IMG/VR virus record: IMGVR_UViG_3300048028_000230
Location: 1-23,123 of that record
Direction: 5' to 3' (one strand)
Length of the DNA stretch: 23,123 bases
From: a virus
In this document: piece by piece, positions 17,237 through 23,123 of the stretch
Numbering within the stretch: position 1 is the stretch's first letter
Layout: every line of letters begins with the position of its first letter
Translations under genes and position numbers: made by a program
Notes under the pieces: generated by a model
What the model was told of the DNA's origin: nothing
Databases searched by the model: none
What the model saw: the letters and a program-made list of their open reading frames with translations, nothing else

Positions 17237-17649
17237 TATCTTACCCTACTAAGATCGATTGAAAGTGATGAGTCTCTGTTACTATTTATTACGCTAAAAA
17301 TAATCTGCACTGATATAGCGTTACTATCTAAATTAGCTTCTACTATAACATCTTTTACATCACAGCGAGGCTCATATGTTCTTATTGTTGTTTTAATATT
17401 CTCTTTTAATATAAGGGCAGTATTTGCAGTCATGTTCTCAAACAAAGACCCTCGTATATCACACCCTATATCAGGCTGAAACAATCTTTCACCACGATCA
17501 GTCATAATGAGATTGCGTATACTATCTCGTACAGCATTCTCATTTATTCTACGGGCAAGGTCTTTTCTACCTGGGATCTGTTCTAGATTTGATCCAAAGT
17601 CTGAAAAGAACTCAACCGGTCTTGTTCTTGGTGTAAGTTTTGATGCCAT
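17236..17649 (-). CDS. gp25: Baseplate wedge protein gp25 (GPW/gp25 family)
   Basis: At 137 residues it is close to T4 gp25 (132). The conserved GPW/gp25 elements are present: 'NLIMTDRGERLFQPDIGCDI' followed by 'RGSLFEN' (residues about 47-73), and 'TIRTYEPRCDVKDVIVEANL' (about 87-106) with the E-P-R motif. The C terminus 'DSSLSIDLSRVR' has the usual final strand. gp25 sits in the wedge core next to gp6 and gp53 and helps start sheath polymerisation. An AGGGAA ribosome-binding site lies 5 bases from the ATG, and a late promoter octamer sits in the 32-base gap upstream. This is the first gene after that gap, so gp25, gp6 and the following genes may form a separate late transcription unit. Confidence 0.93.
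   Translation of the reverse strand: MASKLTPRTRPVEFFSDFGSNLEQIPGRKDLARRINENAVRDSIRNLIMTDRGERLFQPDIGCDIRGSLFENMTANTALILKENIKTTIRTYEPRCDVKDVIVEANLDSNAISVQIIFSVINSNRDSSLSIDLSRVR
17283..17290 (-). promoter_or_regulatory. Possible weak late promoter (AATAAATA) before gp6
   Basis: The minus strand reads AATAAATA inside the 3' end of gp25, 47 bases before the gp6 ATG. It differs from the T4 late consensus only at the first base. Similar NATAAATA matches occur elsewhere in coding DNA here, so this is a weak call supported mainly by position. Confidence 0.3.
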
Positions 17650-17668
17650 TTTTATTCCCTTTATAGAT

Positions 17669-17676
17669 TATTTATG
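17669..17676 (-). promoter_or_regulatory. Late promoter (CATAAATA) before gp25
   Basis: CATAAATA on the minus strand lies 5 bases after the stop of the M15 peptidase gene and 19 bases before the gp25 ATG, in one of only two gaps over 30 bases in the window. It matches the NATAAATA form of T4-like late promoters. The leader would hold AGGGAA as the ribosome-binding site. Confidence 0.58.
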
Positions 17677-17681
17677 CTATA

Positions 17682-19598
17682 TTACAAGCGTTTCTTTTTA
17701 AAGCTATCAATAGCGTGTTCATCTAATAGCAATGCGTTTATCGTTAAATCTTCACCACTAAACCCTTTCTGCCAACCTCTACGAGGACCTAGATCAAGAT
17801 GTAGATGTCCAGTATATATTCCAATACCAGTAAAGCCTGCTCTACTAGCGGCAACTACAGTGTCATCTCTATTCTTAGTGGTAACAAATATGTCAATAGC
17901 AAAGCCAGAGTTATGTGAGTTCATTGAAGTACCACCTACAGTGTCTTTATCAGCACGAGGCACAAATGCTTGCTTGACTTCATATGACTCGCCTGTCTGT
18001 GCAACAACACGAAGTAGTCTAGCCCATACACTACTGTCTATCTCTTTCCATCCCTTACTTGTTTTAACAGGCTCACTAAATGTGATGTTTGATCCAAGAC
18101 CAGATTCACTCAGACCAAAGATAGCATTATTCTCTTCTTCTGATGCATTAGGTCTTGTTATAAAGTCTGCATTTCTATTAGAGGGGCTTACATTCTTATA
18201 GGTATCTTCTACTTTCTTTAACTTATCTCTTCGTGTTTCTTCACTCACTCGTATAGCACCATACTTAACGGCTTGTTTTGTATTCTCTGCACTCTGTGAT
18301 TTAAGTGCTTTTGCGTTTGAGCCAATACTATTTGCCATCTTGTTAAGTTTCAATGCAGGCGCCATTAACTTAGCTTGTAAGTCTTGAGCAATTTGACATA
18401 GACGAAACATTACATTAGCAATGTTCTCGGGCGTAAGTCTCTCAAACTGACCGGCTAGATTTGTTATAAGTGCTTCCATATCTGCTAGAATAGACTTTAC
18501 ACTTGCGTCTTCAAGATAGTCATTTATCTGTTGCATTGTCTTATTCAACTTCTTCATAATAGCAGAAGCGGCACTCTCCATACCTTTAAGAGTAAGAAGT
18601 ACAGAGCCAGCGGCGGCAAGTGCTAGATTCTTTGCCTGATTCACAGCACCTTCTATTACATTTTGTAGTATCTGCATTAATGATTCAAGTACACTACGTT
18701 GCTTAATACTCTCAATTAGCTTGAGTGGGTCTTTCTCTAATAGATTTGTTAGTTGGTCAATCTGTGTACGCCCTGCTTTTACTACAGCAAAGGCTTTAGT
18801 GAGATCAGCAAGTACATCGTTATATGCACCACAAGCAGAAGCAGTTAGTTCTTGACCAATGTTAATCGCAAACTGAAAGTCCAATGCCTTAAATGTACGA
18901 TATAGCAATACAGGCAATATAGTCGTACTACCACCTAGTACAGACAATAACTCAGTTCTTGATAGTCCATCATCACTACTAAATGTTTGTTGTTCTCCAA
19001 ATGGACCTGGGCCTCCACTTGTACTAATGTTCGAAGTATCACCACCCAGTATAGATGTATTTCCAGAGCCAGTGTCTATAGTAGGTATACCTGAAGTACC
19101 ACTACCACCAACTCCAATACCATCGCCTGCTCCACTACCAGTACCTGAAGTACCATCGCCTGCTCCACTACCACTACCAGTGCCTGAAGTACCATCGCCC
19201 GTGCCAGTACCTGTCGTACTTCCTATATTTGTTGTCGTAGTACTTGACGAAGTGGGCAAACCTGTGTTATAATCATCTAGTACCTTCTGTAATTCTGTTA
19301 CATCCGTGTTATTATCAAGAGTAAACTGTGCTATATCAGTGGGGGTGATTCTTCCATCCTCGCTAACTTTATTTGCTAGTGATGGAAAATCGTCAAGTGG
19401 GGTGTTTGCAAGCGCATTATTAAGACCATTTGTAAGATTAATAATGGCATTTCTATCCACACTATCTAGTGGATTAGTCGTATTTACGAGTGTAGATAGA
19501 TCAAGAATAGCGTCAGCAAGAGCAGAACTCGTTACATTTAGCGTTTCATCTGCGTTTTTACTACCCAGTGGCGTAGTATTATCACATATAGTACTCAT
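17682..19598 (-). CDS. Baseplate-associated protein with C-terminal M15-type zinc peptidase domain
   Basis: The 638-residue product has four visible parts. The N terminus (about 1-108) is helical and polar. Residues about 109-190 are low-complexity Gly/Ser/Thr-rich with tandem repeats. Residues about 230-480 are largely helical and coiled-coil-like, with an Ala-rich hydrophobic stretch ('AKNLALAAAGSVLLTL'). The C terminus (about 510-625) has the M15 peptidase signature: 'MNSHNSGFAIDIFV' with His562 and Asp569 in S-x-H-x-x-G-x-A-x-D spacing, and 'GHLHLDLGPRRGW' with His600 and Asp602. By analogy His562, Asp569 and His600 would bind zinc. Such enzymes cut peptide cross-links in peptidoglycan. 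It begins one base after the gp5-like gene (GGAG nine bases before the ATG). Since that gp5 lacks lysozyme, this protein is probably the particle's wall-cutting enzyme. A separate lysis endopeptidase is less likely given the long structural N-terminal region. Confidence 0.75.
   Translation of the reverse strand: MSTICDNTTPLGSKNADETLNVTSSALADAILDLSTLVNTTNPLDSVDRNAIINLTNGLNNALANTPLDDFPSLANKVSEDGRITPTDIAQFTLDNNTDVTELQKVLDDYNTGLPTSSSTTTTNIGSTTGTGTGDGTSGTGSGSGAGDGTSGTGSGAGDGIGVGGSGTSGIPTIDTGSGNTSILGGDTSNISTSGGPGPFGEQQTFSSDDGLSRTELLSVLGGSTTILPVLLYRTFKALDFQFAINIGQELTASACGAYNDVLADLTKAFAVVKAGRTQIDQLTNLLEKDPLKLIESIKQRSVLESLMQILQNVIEGAVNQAKNLALAAAGSVLLTLKGMESAASAIMKKLNKTMQQINDYLEDASVKSILADMEALITNLAGQFERLTPENIANVMFRLCQIAQDLQAKLMAPALKLNKMANSIGSNAKALKSQSAENTKQAVKYGAIRVSEETRRDKLKKVEDTYKNVSPSNRNADFITRPNASEEENNAIFGLSESGLGSNITFSEPVKTSKGWKEIDSSVWARLLRVVAQTGESYEVKQAFVPRADKDTVGGTSMNSHNSGFAIDIFVTTKNRDDTVVAASRAGFTGIGIYTGHLHLDLGPRRGWQKGFSGEDLTINALLLDEHAIDSFKKKRL
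19119..19215 (-). repeat. Tandem repeats coding for a Gly/Ser/Thr/Asp linker
   Basis: Two and a half imperfect copies of a 33-39 base unit (plus strand core CCATCGCCTGCTCCACTACC followed by AGTACCTGAAGTA or a close variant) encode GTG-SGTGSG-AGDG-type repeats at residues about 128-160 of the M15 protein. They probably form a flexible tether. Such repeats can change length by slippage. Confidence 0.75.
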
Positions 19599-19599
19599 T

Positions 19600-21144
19600 C
19601 TAATCGTCTCCAGTTGGCATAATGCCCGTAATAAATGACTTCAATCTTTTAATAATAGCTTTTTTCTTTGCTTGACTCTTAGGTAAAGTGCCTGGTGACA
19701 TAACAGTTGCGACTTCTGTCGTTGATACCTGGGCATCTTTTAAGTCTTTTTGCGCCCCTCTTGTAGAGTCAATAGAACTAATTGTACTGGTAGCAGCCTC
19801 TTGTGTACCATTACCAAGTTGTACTGTAGCATTCGAATCTAGGTTCGCTATATCACTTGATTTCATATTCAGAGTACCACCAGAAGCAACAATATCGACT
19901 TTCTGTGCTGTTAAATTTGCTATAGTTGTGCCTTCTAGGCTTAGTTTACCACCCGCTTTACCCGATAAATTCACCCCCGCATCAAGATGAATGATGTCTG
20001 GAGTGTTAATTTCGATGCCATGATGATCGGCATCTGCATAAGGTATTGTCTGTTCTGACACTGCCGGAGTGCCTTTACAACTGATTTTAGTGTATGTTTC
20101 GCTGAACATATTGGTCTTATAGGTGTCAATATGAAAGTCTCCAGAGAGTGCTTGTACATAAAAACCACCTTTAGTGTCGTCATCTCCAGTCGCAAACTTC
20201 ATATTACCCTTAGCACCTACGTTAATATCATCGCCTGTGGCAAGTACAGAGATGCCATTTGCACTCATATTTGTCTTCACCCCAGCATGAAGATTCATAT
20301 TAGAGCGGGCAGTGACGTTAAAGTTCTCACATTCAATGTCTAAATCACCACTTACAAACACCTTACCAGAGCCAGTTTCGACCTTGAGTGACCAATCTTC
20401 TTGTACATTTGTGTGTGAAGAACCTGTAACATAACTTGACAAGACCCCATCAGTTGTGTTATACTGATCACCAAAGGACTTAATAAAGATAGTGCCGTTC
20501 GGATCAATCTGAAACACGGAGCCCGAACTGTGGGACATCAAAATGTAATCACTCGATTCACTCTCTGCTCCATCGCCCATGACAATAAAGTTATCACCAT
20601 TCTTAGAGGCAAATACTCTATTATTTAAATTATTTTCGGGCATAGCAATAGGTGGCTCGTCAAACGTCTCTTCACTCAGTGCTTGTTCTATAAAGGATTC
20701 TTGTGATGATCTCTGTATGAGTGTCTGCCCTTTATCTAAGTCTTCACCGCCCTGATAGCGATGTAGTTCAGGCTTACCATAGTTGTGTATAGACTCTGGT
20801 GGTAGATAGCCATCTTCACCGGGTTCTCCAGTACCACCGGGCAAATTTAAATGCATACCTGGCAATCTTCCCATAATCATAGGCTGTTGTGCTTCTCGCC
20901 CGTCTACAAAGAAACCAAATACCCAATCACCAATCGATGGAATGACTGGCGACACACCATAAGAACCATCTAATACAGTTGCCCAAGGCAAATGAGCAGT
21001 TGGAACACTATCTTCGACATCAGAAGAAACACGAGGCGGATGTATACCAAACGCTCTGACTCGTACTCGACCTGCATTTGTTCTATCATGAGTATCTTCT
21101 ACAACACCCACAAAGTGCAACATATTATTAAATCCACCTGCCAT
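19600..21144 (-). CDS. gp5: gp5-like baseplate hub/spike protein without lysozyme domain
   Basis: Residues about 8-105 form the gp5/VgrG-type OB-fold: 'FVGVVEDTHDRTNAGRVRVR', 'LPWATVLDGSYGVSPVIPSI' then 'GDWVFGFFVDGREAQQPMIM' and 'GRLPG'. After an acidic linker (about 105-180), residues about 185-480 are a Gly/Asn/Asp-rich run of short beta strands such as 'VFVSGDLDIECENFNVTARS' and 'LSLEGTTIANLTAQKVDIVA', consistent with the trimeric beta-helix spike of T4 gp5. At 514 residues it is shorter than T4 gp5 (575). The lysozyme domain that T4 has between the OB-fold and the helix is absent: no E-x8-D-x5-T lysozyme pattern is seen. It sits at the tail tip as the membrane-puncturing needle, bound to the upstream hub protein. 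The ATG overlaps the stop of the 28-codon ORF (TAATG), with GGGGA as ribosome-binding site. Confidence 0.87.
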   Translation of the reverse strand: MAGGFNNMLHFVGVVEDTHDRTNAGRVRVRAFGIHPPRVSSDVEDSVPTAHLPWATVLDGSYGVSPVIPSIGDWVFGFFVDGREAQQPMIMGRLPGMHLNLPGGTGEPGEDGYLPPESIHNYGKPELHRYQGGEDLDKGQTLIQRSSQESFIEQALSEETFDEPPIAMPENNLNNRVFASKNGDNFIVMGDGAESESSDYILMSHSSGSVFQIDPNGTIFIKSFGDQYNTTDGVLSSYVTGSSHTNVQEDWSLKVETGSGKVFVSGDLDIECENFNVTARSNMNLHAGVKTNMSANGISVLATGDDINVGAKGNMKFATGDDDTKGGFYVQALSGDFHIDTYKTNMFSETYTKISCKGTPAVSEQTIPYADADHHGIEINTPDIIHLDAGVNLSGKAGGKLSLEGTTIANLTAQKVDIVASGGTLNMKSSDIANLDSNATVQLGNGTQEAATSTISSIDSTRGAQKDLKDAQVSTTEVATVMSPGTLPKSQAKKKAIIKRLKSFITGIMPTGDD

Positions 21145-21230
21145 TACTTATTCCCCATCGTCACATAGATACTGTAAGTGATTGATATCACTAAACAAAT
21201 TCCAAGAAAGTTATTCCATTCAAGTTCCAT
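21144..21230 (-). CDS. Small hydrophobic peptide (28 residues), single predicted membrane span
   Basis: The frame reads MELEWNNFLGICLVISITYS followed by IYVTMGNK. Its ATG shares one base with the TAA of the upstream hub gene (TAATG), and its own TAA shares one base with the ATG of the gp5-like gene (again TAATG). It therefore fills exactly what would otherwise be the largest gap in the window. Residues about 8-25 are hydrophobic enough for one membrane span. The N terminus carries two Glu and the C terminus a Lys, suggesting N-out/C-in by the positive-inside rule. An AGGGCGG sequence lies about 9 bases upstream of the ATG. I recognise no family. It could be a membrane peptide of the tail tip, a small lysis or exclusion peptide, or simply a coupling ORF. 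Coding status rests on the junction geometry and hydrophobicity. Confidence 0.6.
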   Translation of the reverse strand: MELEWNNFLGICLVISITYSIYVTMGNK

Positions 21231-22582
21231 TAGGTATATCCGCCCTTTGTAATCTGTATTGATTGCTTATGTAAATCGTCACTAAAGGTAGATGATATGC
21301 CTGTCACAATATATCGACCACTTCTCTCATGGTCTACTTCTCTATTGCCGCTGACTGTATTACTAATCTTATATAGTTCAAGATTAATTACCCTGCCTGG
21401 ATACAGCTTAATACGCCCATTAATCTCCAGTATCATAGAGTTAACAGCAAAGTGATAGTCCACAATAGGCTTTGCCGTATAGTTCTCATAGAAATGCTGA
21501 TAAGGCTTCTTCATATTCTGTTGCCCTTGGCTCTGCCCGATCTGAGGAAAGTCTGTCAGTAGATACTCCTCAGGCGCCGTCTCTTGCCCCATGTATCGAT
21601 CAAGAAAGGTCTGGCTGTGCGTTAGCTTAATCTTCGAAGGGAACTCTTTGTCGCCGACTTCAGTAGAATAATCATACTGGCGTTCGATACGAGTCCTTGT
21701 CGTTGGATCAAGTTCGGTCACGGTACGCCGATAGGTCCCAGACTTCATATCTTTGAATGTATCGACCTTCGTGCCTAGATTGAAGTCGTTTACAGACTGT
21801 TGGGCAATTCTCTGCCCGGGTCCTGTGTTGTCTTCTAACGTGTTGTAGATAAAATAAAGCGGGTTTTTATCGTCATCGTTTAGGGCGTCTAAATCGCCGT
21901 ATTTTTCGACCAGGTACTCAGGCGTACAAAAATAATACTTCTCTCTTGTCTCAAAGAATCTATATAATGCTGTTTTATTTCTTGTACTGTATGCCCTTCT
22001 ACTTAAAAATTGCATTGCGGCATCGGCTTTAAGGTTTGGTATGACAAGAGTTTGTTCTCCATCTGTTTCTTCTATCTCTATCTCTTTATCATAGTCTTTA
22101 TTGCCTGTTAACATAAAGGTATCATAGATATCTTGTACGATATCACTTATTTTTGTATTACTATAGGACTTTCTTATACCTTTTGAGTCGCCTTGTAGCT
22201 TTTGTACTGATGTGAATCGTACTGTATATTTCATCATTCTATCGTTTGTTGAGGCCGCTGGCTGAATATCTTCGATGGAATATAGAAAAAATTTGTGCGT
22301 GGCGCTTTCGCCATAGAAATCTGTGTATGTTAATTCAATTTCTTCTTCTCCAATCAACGGAACATCTTCTAATAGATTGTCGGATTCATTAATAATTGCG
22401 AAGCCCGAGACGAATGGGGAGTTCATTGACTCTGTGATACCCCAGTTAACAATGGTTTTTGTGACTTCAATATGTTCAGGCAGAGAGTTATTCTCGCTAT
22501 CCGAATTAATATTCTCTTCTATGATAGGCTTTATCTTAAAAGATTTAAGCGTATAGAAGCCTGCGTTAGTAACATTATCCAT
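21230..22582 (-). CDS. Baseplate central hub protein, gp27/gpD-like
   Basis: The 450-residue product precedes the gp5-like spike, as expected for the trimeric hub that carries it. Features of the gp27/late-control D fold include an N-terminal beta region with 'GEEEIELTYTDFYGESATHK' and 'FFLYSIEDIQP' (about 78-110), a helical segment 'SNTKISDIVQDIYDTFM' (about 141-157), and a C-terminal barrel: 'ILEINGRIKLYPGRVINLEL', 'SGRYIVTGISSTFSDDLHKQ' and 'SIQITKGGYT'. The 'G-R-x-x-L-x-P-G ... G-x-Y-x-V' pattern followed by a final amphipathic strand is typical of gpD-like hub domains. T4 gp27 is 391 residues, so it is somewhat longer. The ATG overlaps the gp53 stop by 8 bases. The gp27 assignment is by fold pattern and position; pairwise similarity to T4 gp27 is weak. 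Confidence 0.7.
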   Translation of the reverse strand: MDNVTNAGFYTLKSFKIKPIIEENINSDSENNSLPEHIEVTKTIVNWGITESMNSPFVSGFAIINESDNLLEDVPLIGEEEIELTYTDFYGESATHKFFLYSIEDIQPAASTNDRMMKYTVRFTSVQKLQGDSKGIRKSYSNTKISDIVQDIYDTFMLTGNKDYDKEIEIEETDGEQTLVIPNLKADAAMQFLSRRAYSTRNKTALYRFFETREKYYFCTPEYLVEKYGDLDALNDDDKNPLYFIYNTLEDNTGPGQRIAQQSVNDFNLGTKVDTFKDMKSGTYRRTVTELDPTTRTRIERQYDYSTEVGDKEFPSKIKLTHSQTFLDRYMGQETAPEEYLLTDFPQIGQSQGQQNMKKPYQHFYENYTAKPIVDYHFAVNSMILEINGRIKLYPGRVINLELYKISNTVSGNREVDHERSGRYIVTGISSTFSDDLHKQSIQITKGGYT

Positions 22583-23123
22583 CGTTTAATATGATCTCAA
22601 GTTGATCTTTAATTGTGGCTAGATAGCCCTTGTTAACTAATTTTATTTCTCGTCTTTCTTCATTAATATTAAATTCATAGTCATATGCTCGAACTGGATA
22701 GAATTCACGAGCAGGATTATCAATTGATGGCACAGTCAATATGGGTTGTAATGTAGCAAGAGTGGCGGCGATTGCTGAATATGTATTAGCAGTAACTTCT
22801 GCACCCACCACTGGTTCAAATGTACTATCATTTGTGAAGAGTCTCCATGCGGCAGTCGATAAATCACCCAGACTTTTAATAACATATGTCTCGCCAGCAA
22901 CAACGGCTCTTGCTTCTATTGTTTTACTATTACCAAGAGAGACAAATGTTGCACGATTTGTTGTGACATCAGGATCATATTGGCTTTGATAGTATACAAT
23001 ATTAGATGCTATTTGATCATTTTTCGACCACTCAAGAACTGCATCGCCTGTTAATGCAGACTGTTCAGCGTATTGAGCAATAATATGTCTCTCTAAATTC
23101 TCTTGACTCTTAGGCCATTCGCT
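22575..23123 (-). CDS. gp53: Baseplate wedge protein gp53, C-terminal part (cut by right window edge)
   Basis: The frame is open from base 23123 to the TAA at 22575, giving 182 codons with no start inside; an internal GTG at 22809-22811 lies mid-frame and is not a convincing start. The C terminus 'YDYEFNINEERREIKLVNKG' followed by 'YLATIKDQLEIIL' matches the usual gp53 ending, in which a strand-turn with (I/N)-N-E-x-R-R-x-I precedes a final helix. 'EFYPVRAYDYEF' just before also fits. gp53 is the wedge protein that clamps adjacent wedges around the hub in T4. About 50 residues in the middle (from 'VAGETYVIKSLGD') resemble the dispersed W/G-A module, an insertion relative to T4. T4 gp53 is 196 residues; here 182 are visible with the N terminus missing. 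It overlaps the next gene by 8 bases. Confidence 0.78.
   Translation of the reverse strand, partial: SEWPKSQENLERHIIAQYAEQSALTGDAVLEWSKNDQIASNIVYYQSQYDPDVTTNRATFVSLGNSKTIEARAVVAGETYVIKSLGDLSTAAWRLFTNDSTFEPVVGAEVTANTYSAIAATLATLQPILTVPSIDNPAREFYPVRAYDYEFNINEERREIKLVNKGYLATIKDQLEIILNDG
22767..22916 (-). repeat. Diverged W/G-A module copy in gp53
   Basis: Encodes 'VAGETYVIKSLGDLSTAAWR' and then 'FEPVVGAEVTAN'. The first strand (G-x-x-Y-x-I-x-x-x-G) and the W are preserved. The second half is more diverged than in the gp7 and gp8 copies. Confidence 0.5.

Noticed and set aside
17674-18201. Plus-strand open frame of 175 codons opposite the M15 domain
   Set aside because: Antisense shadow of the peptidase-coding region; the minus-strand frame has clear catalytic motifs and no plus-strand gene is otherwise supported anywhere in the window.
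19119-19215. Short regularly spaced repeats that might suggest a CRISPR-like array
   Set aside because: The units are contiguous, imperfect and in frame with a Gly/Ser/Thr/Asp linker; there are no unique spacers between them.
19600-21144. Lysozyme domain within the gp5-like protein
   Set aside because: Read through the region between the OB-fold and the beta-helix: only an acidic linker of about 75 residues is present, too short and without lysozyme catalytic motifs.
22809-22811. GTG as a start for a 78-residue protein
   Set aside because: The frame stays open without a stop to the window edge and the upstream residues belong to the same gp53-like protein and its inserted module.

Overview
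The window is one uninterrupted block of late structural genes from a T4-like (contractile-tailed) phage. It looks most like the marine cyanophage or pelagiphage-type myoviruses: AT-rich DNA, every convincing gene on the minus strand, genes abutting or overlapping by a few bases, very long baseplate proteins, and T4-type late-promoter octamers (NATAAATA) at several gene fronts. I see no tRNA, integrase, transposase, CRISPR array or host-type gene. The host cannot be read from this window. All homology calls below come from recalled family signatures, not from a search.

Read in the direction of transcription (right to left), the first part is the baseplate centre and start of the wedge: the 3' part of gp53 (cut by the right edge), a gp27/gpD-like tail hub protein, a 28-codon ORF for a single-span hydrophobic peptide that exactly fills the gap, a gp5-like OB-fold plus beta-helix spike protein without a lysozyme domain, and a 638-residue protein ending in an M15-type zinc peptidase domain. 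A CATAAATA late promoter then sits just before gp25.

The second part is the wedge: gp25, gp6, a 1354-residue gp7-like protein whose N terminus resembles the C-terminal part of T4 gp7, a 307-residue YHYH-domain protein, an enlarged gp8 (659 residues), and a 1972-residue DUF4815-type protein. The third part is peripheral: a 62-residue coiled-coil protein, a 561-residue fibre protein with a gp10-C/tail-collar C terminus, an exact TATAAATA late promoter, and the first 212 codons of another fibre-like gene cut by the left edge.

Together these genes would build the hub, the cell-puncturing spike with its wall-cutting enzyme, the six wedges and the attachment sites for fibres. The main observations for follow-up are: (1) the unannotated 28-codon membrane-peptide ORF fused by TAATG junctions to both hub genes; (2) a roughly 55-residue module (G-x-x-Y-x-I ... 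W-x-x-(V/I)-G-A ... G-x-x-F) dispersed through gp53, gp7 (three copies plus a half copy), gp8 and the DUF4815 protein; (3) apparent transfer of the peptidoglycan-cutting function from gp5 to a separate M15 peptidase protein; (4) a YHYH-domain protein with a degenerate signature inside a baseplate operon. Gaps between genes are all under 40 bases once the 28-codon ORF is counted, so there is no unexplained non-coding stretch.
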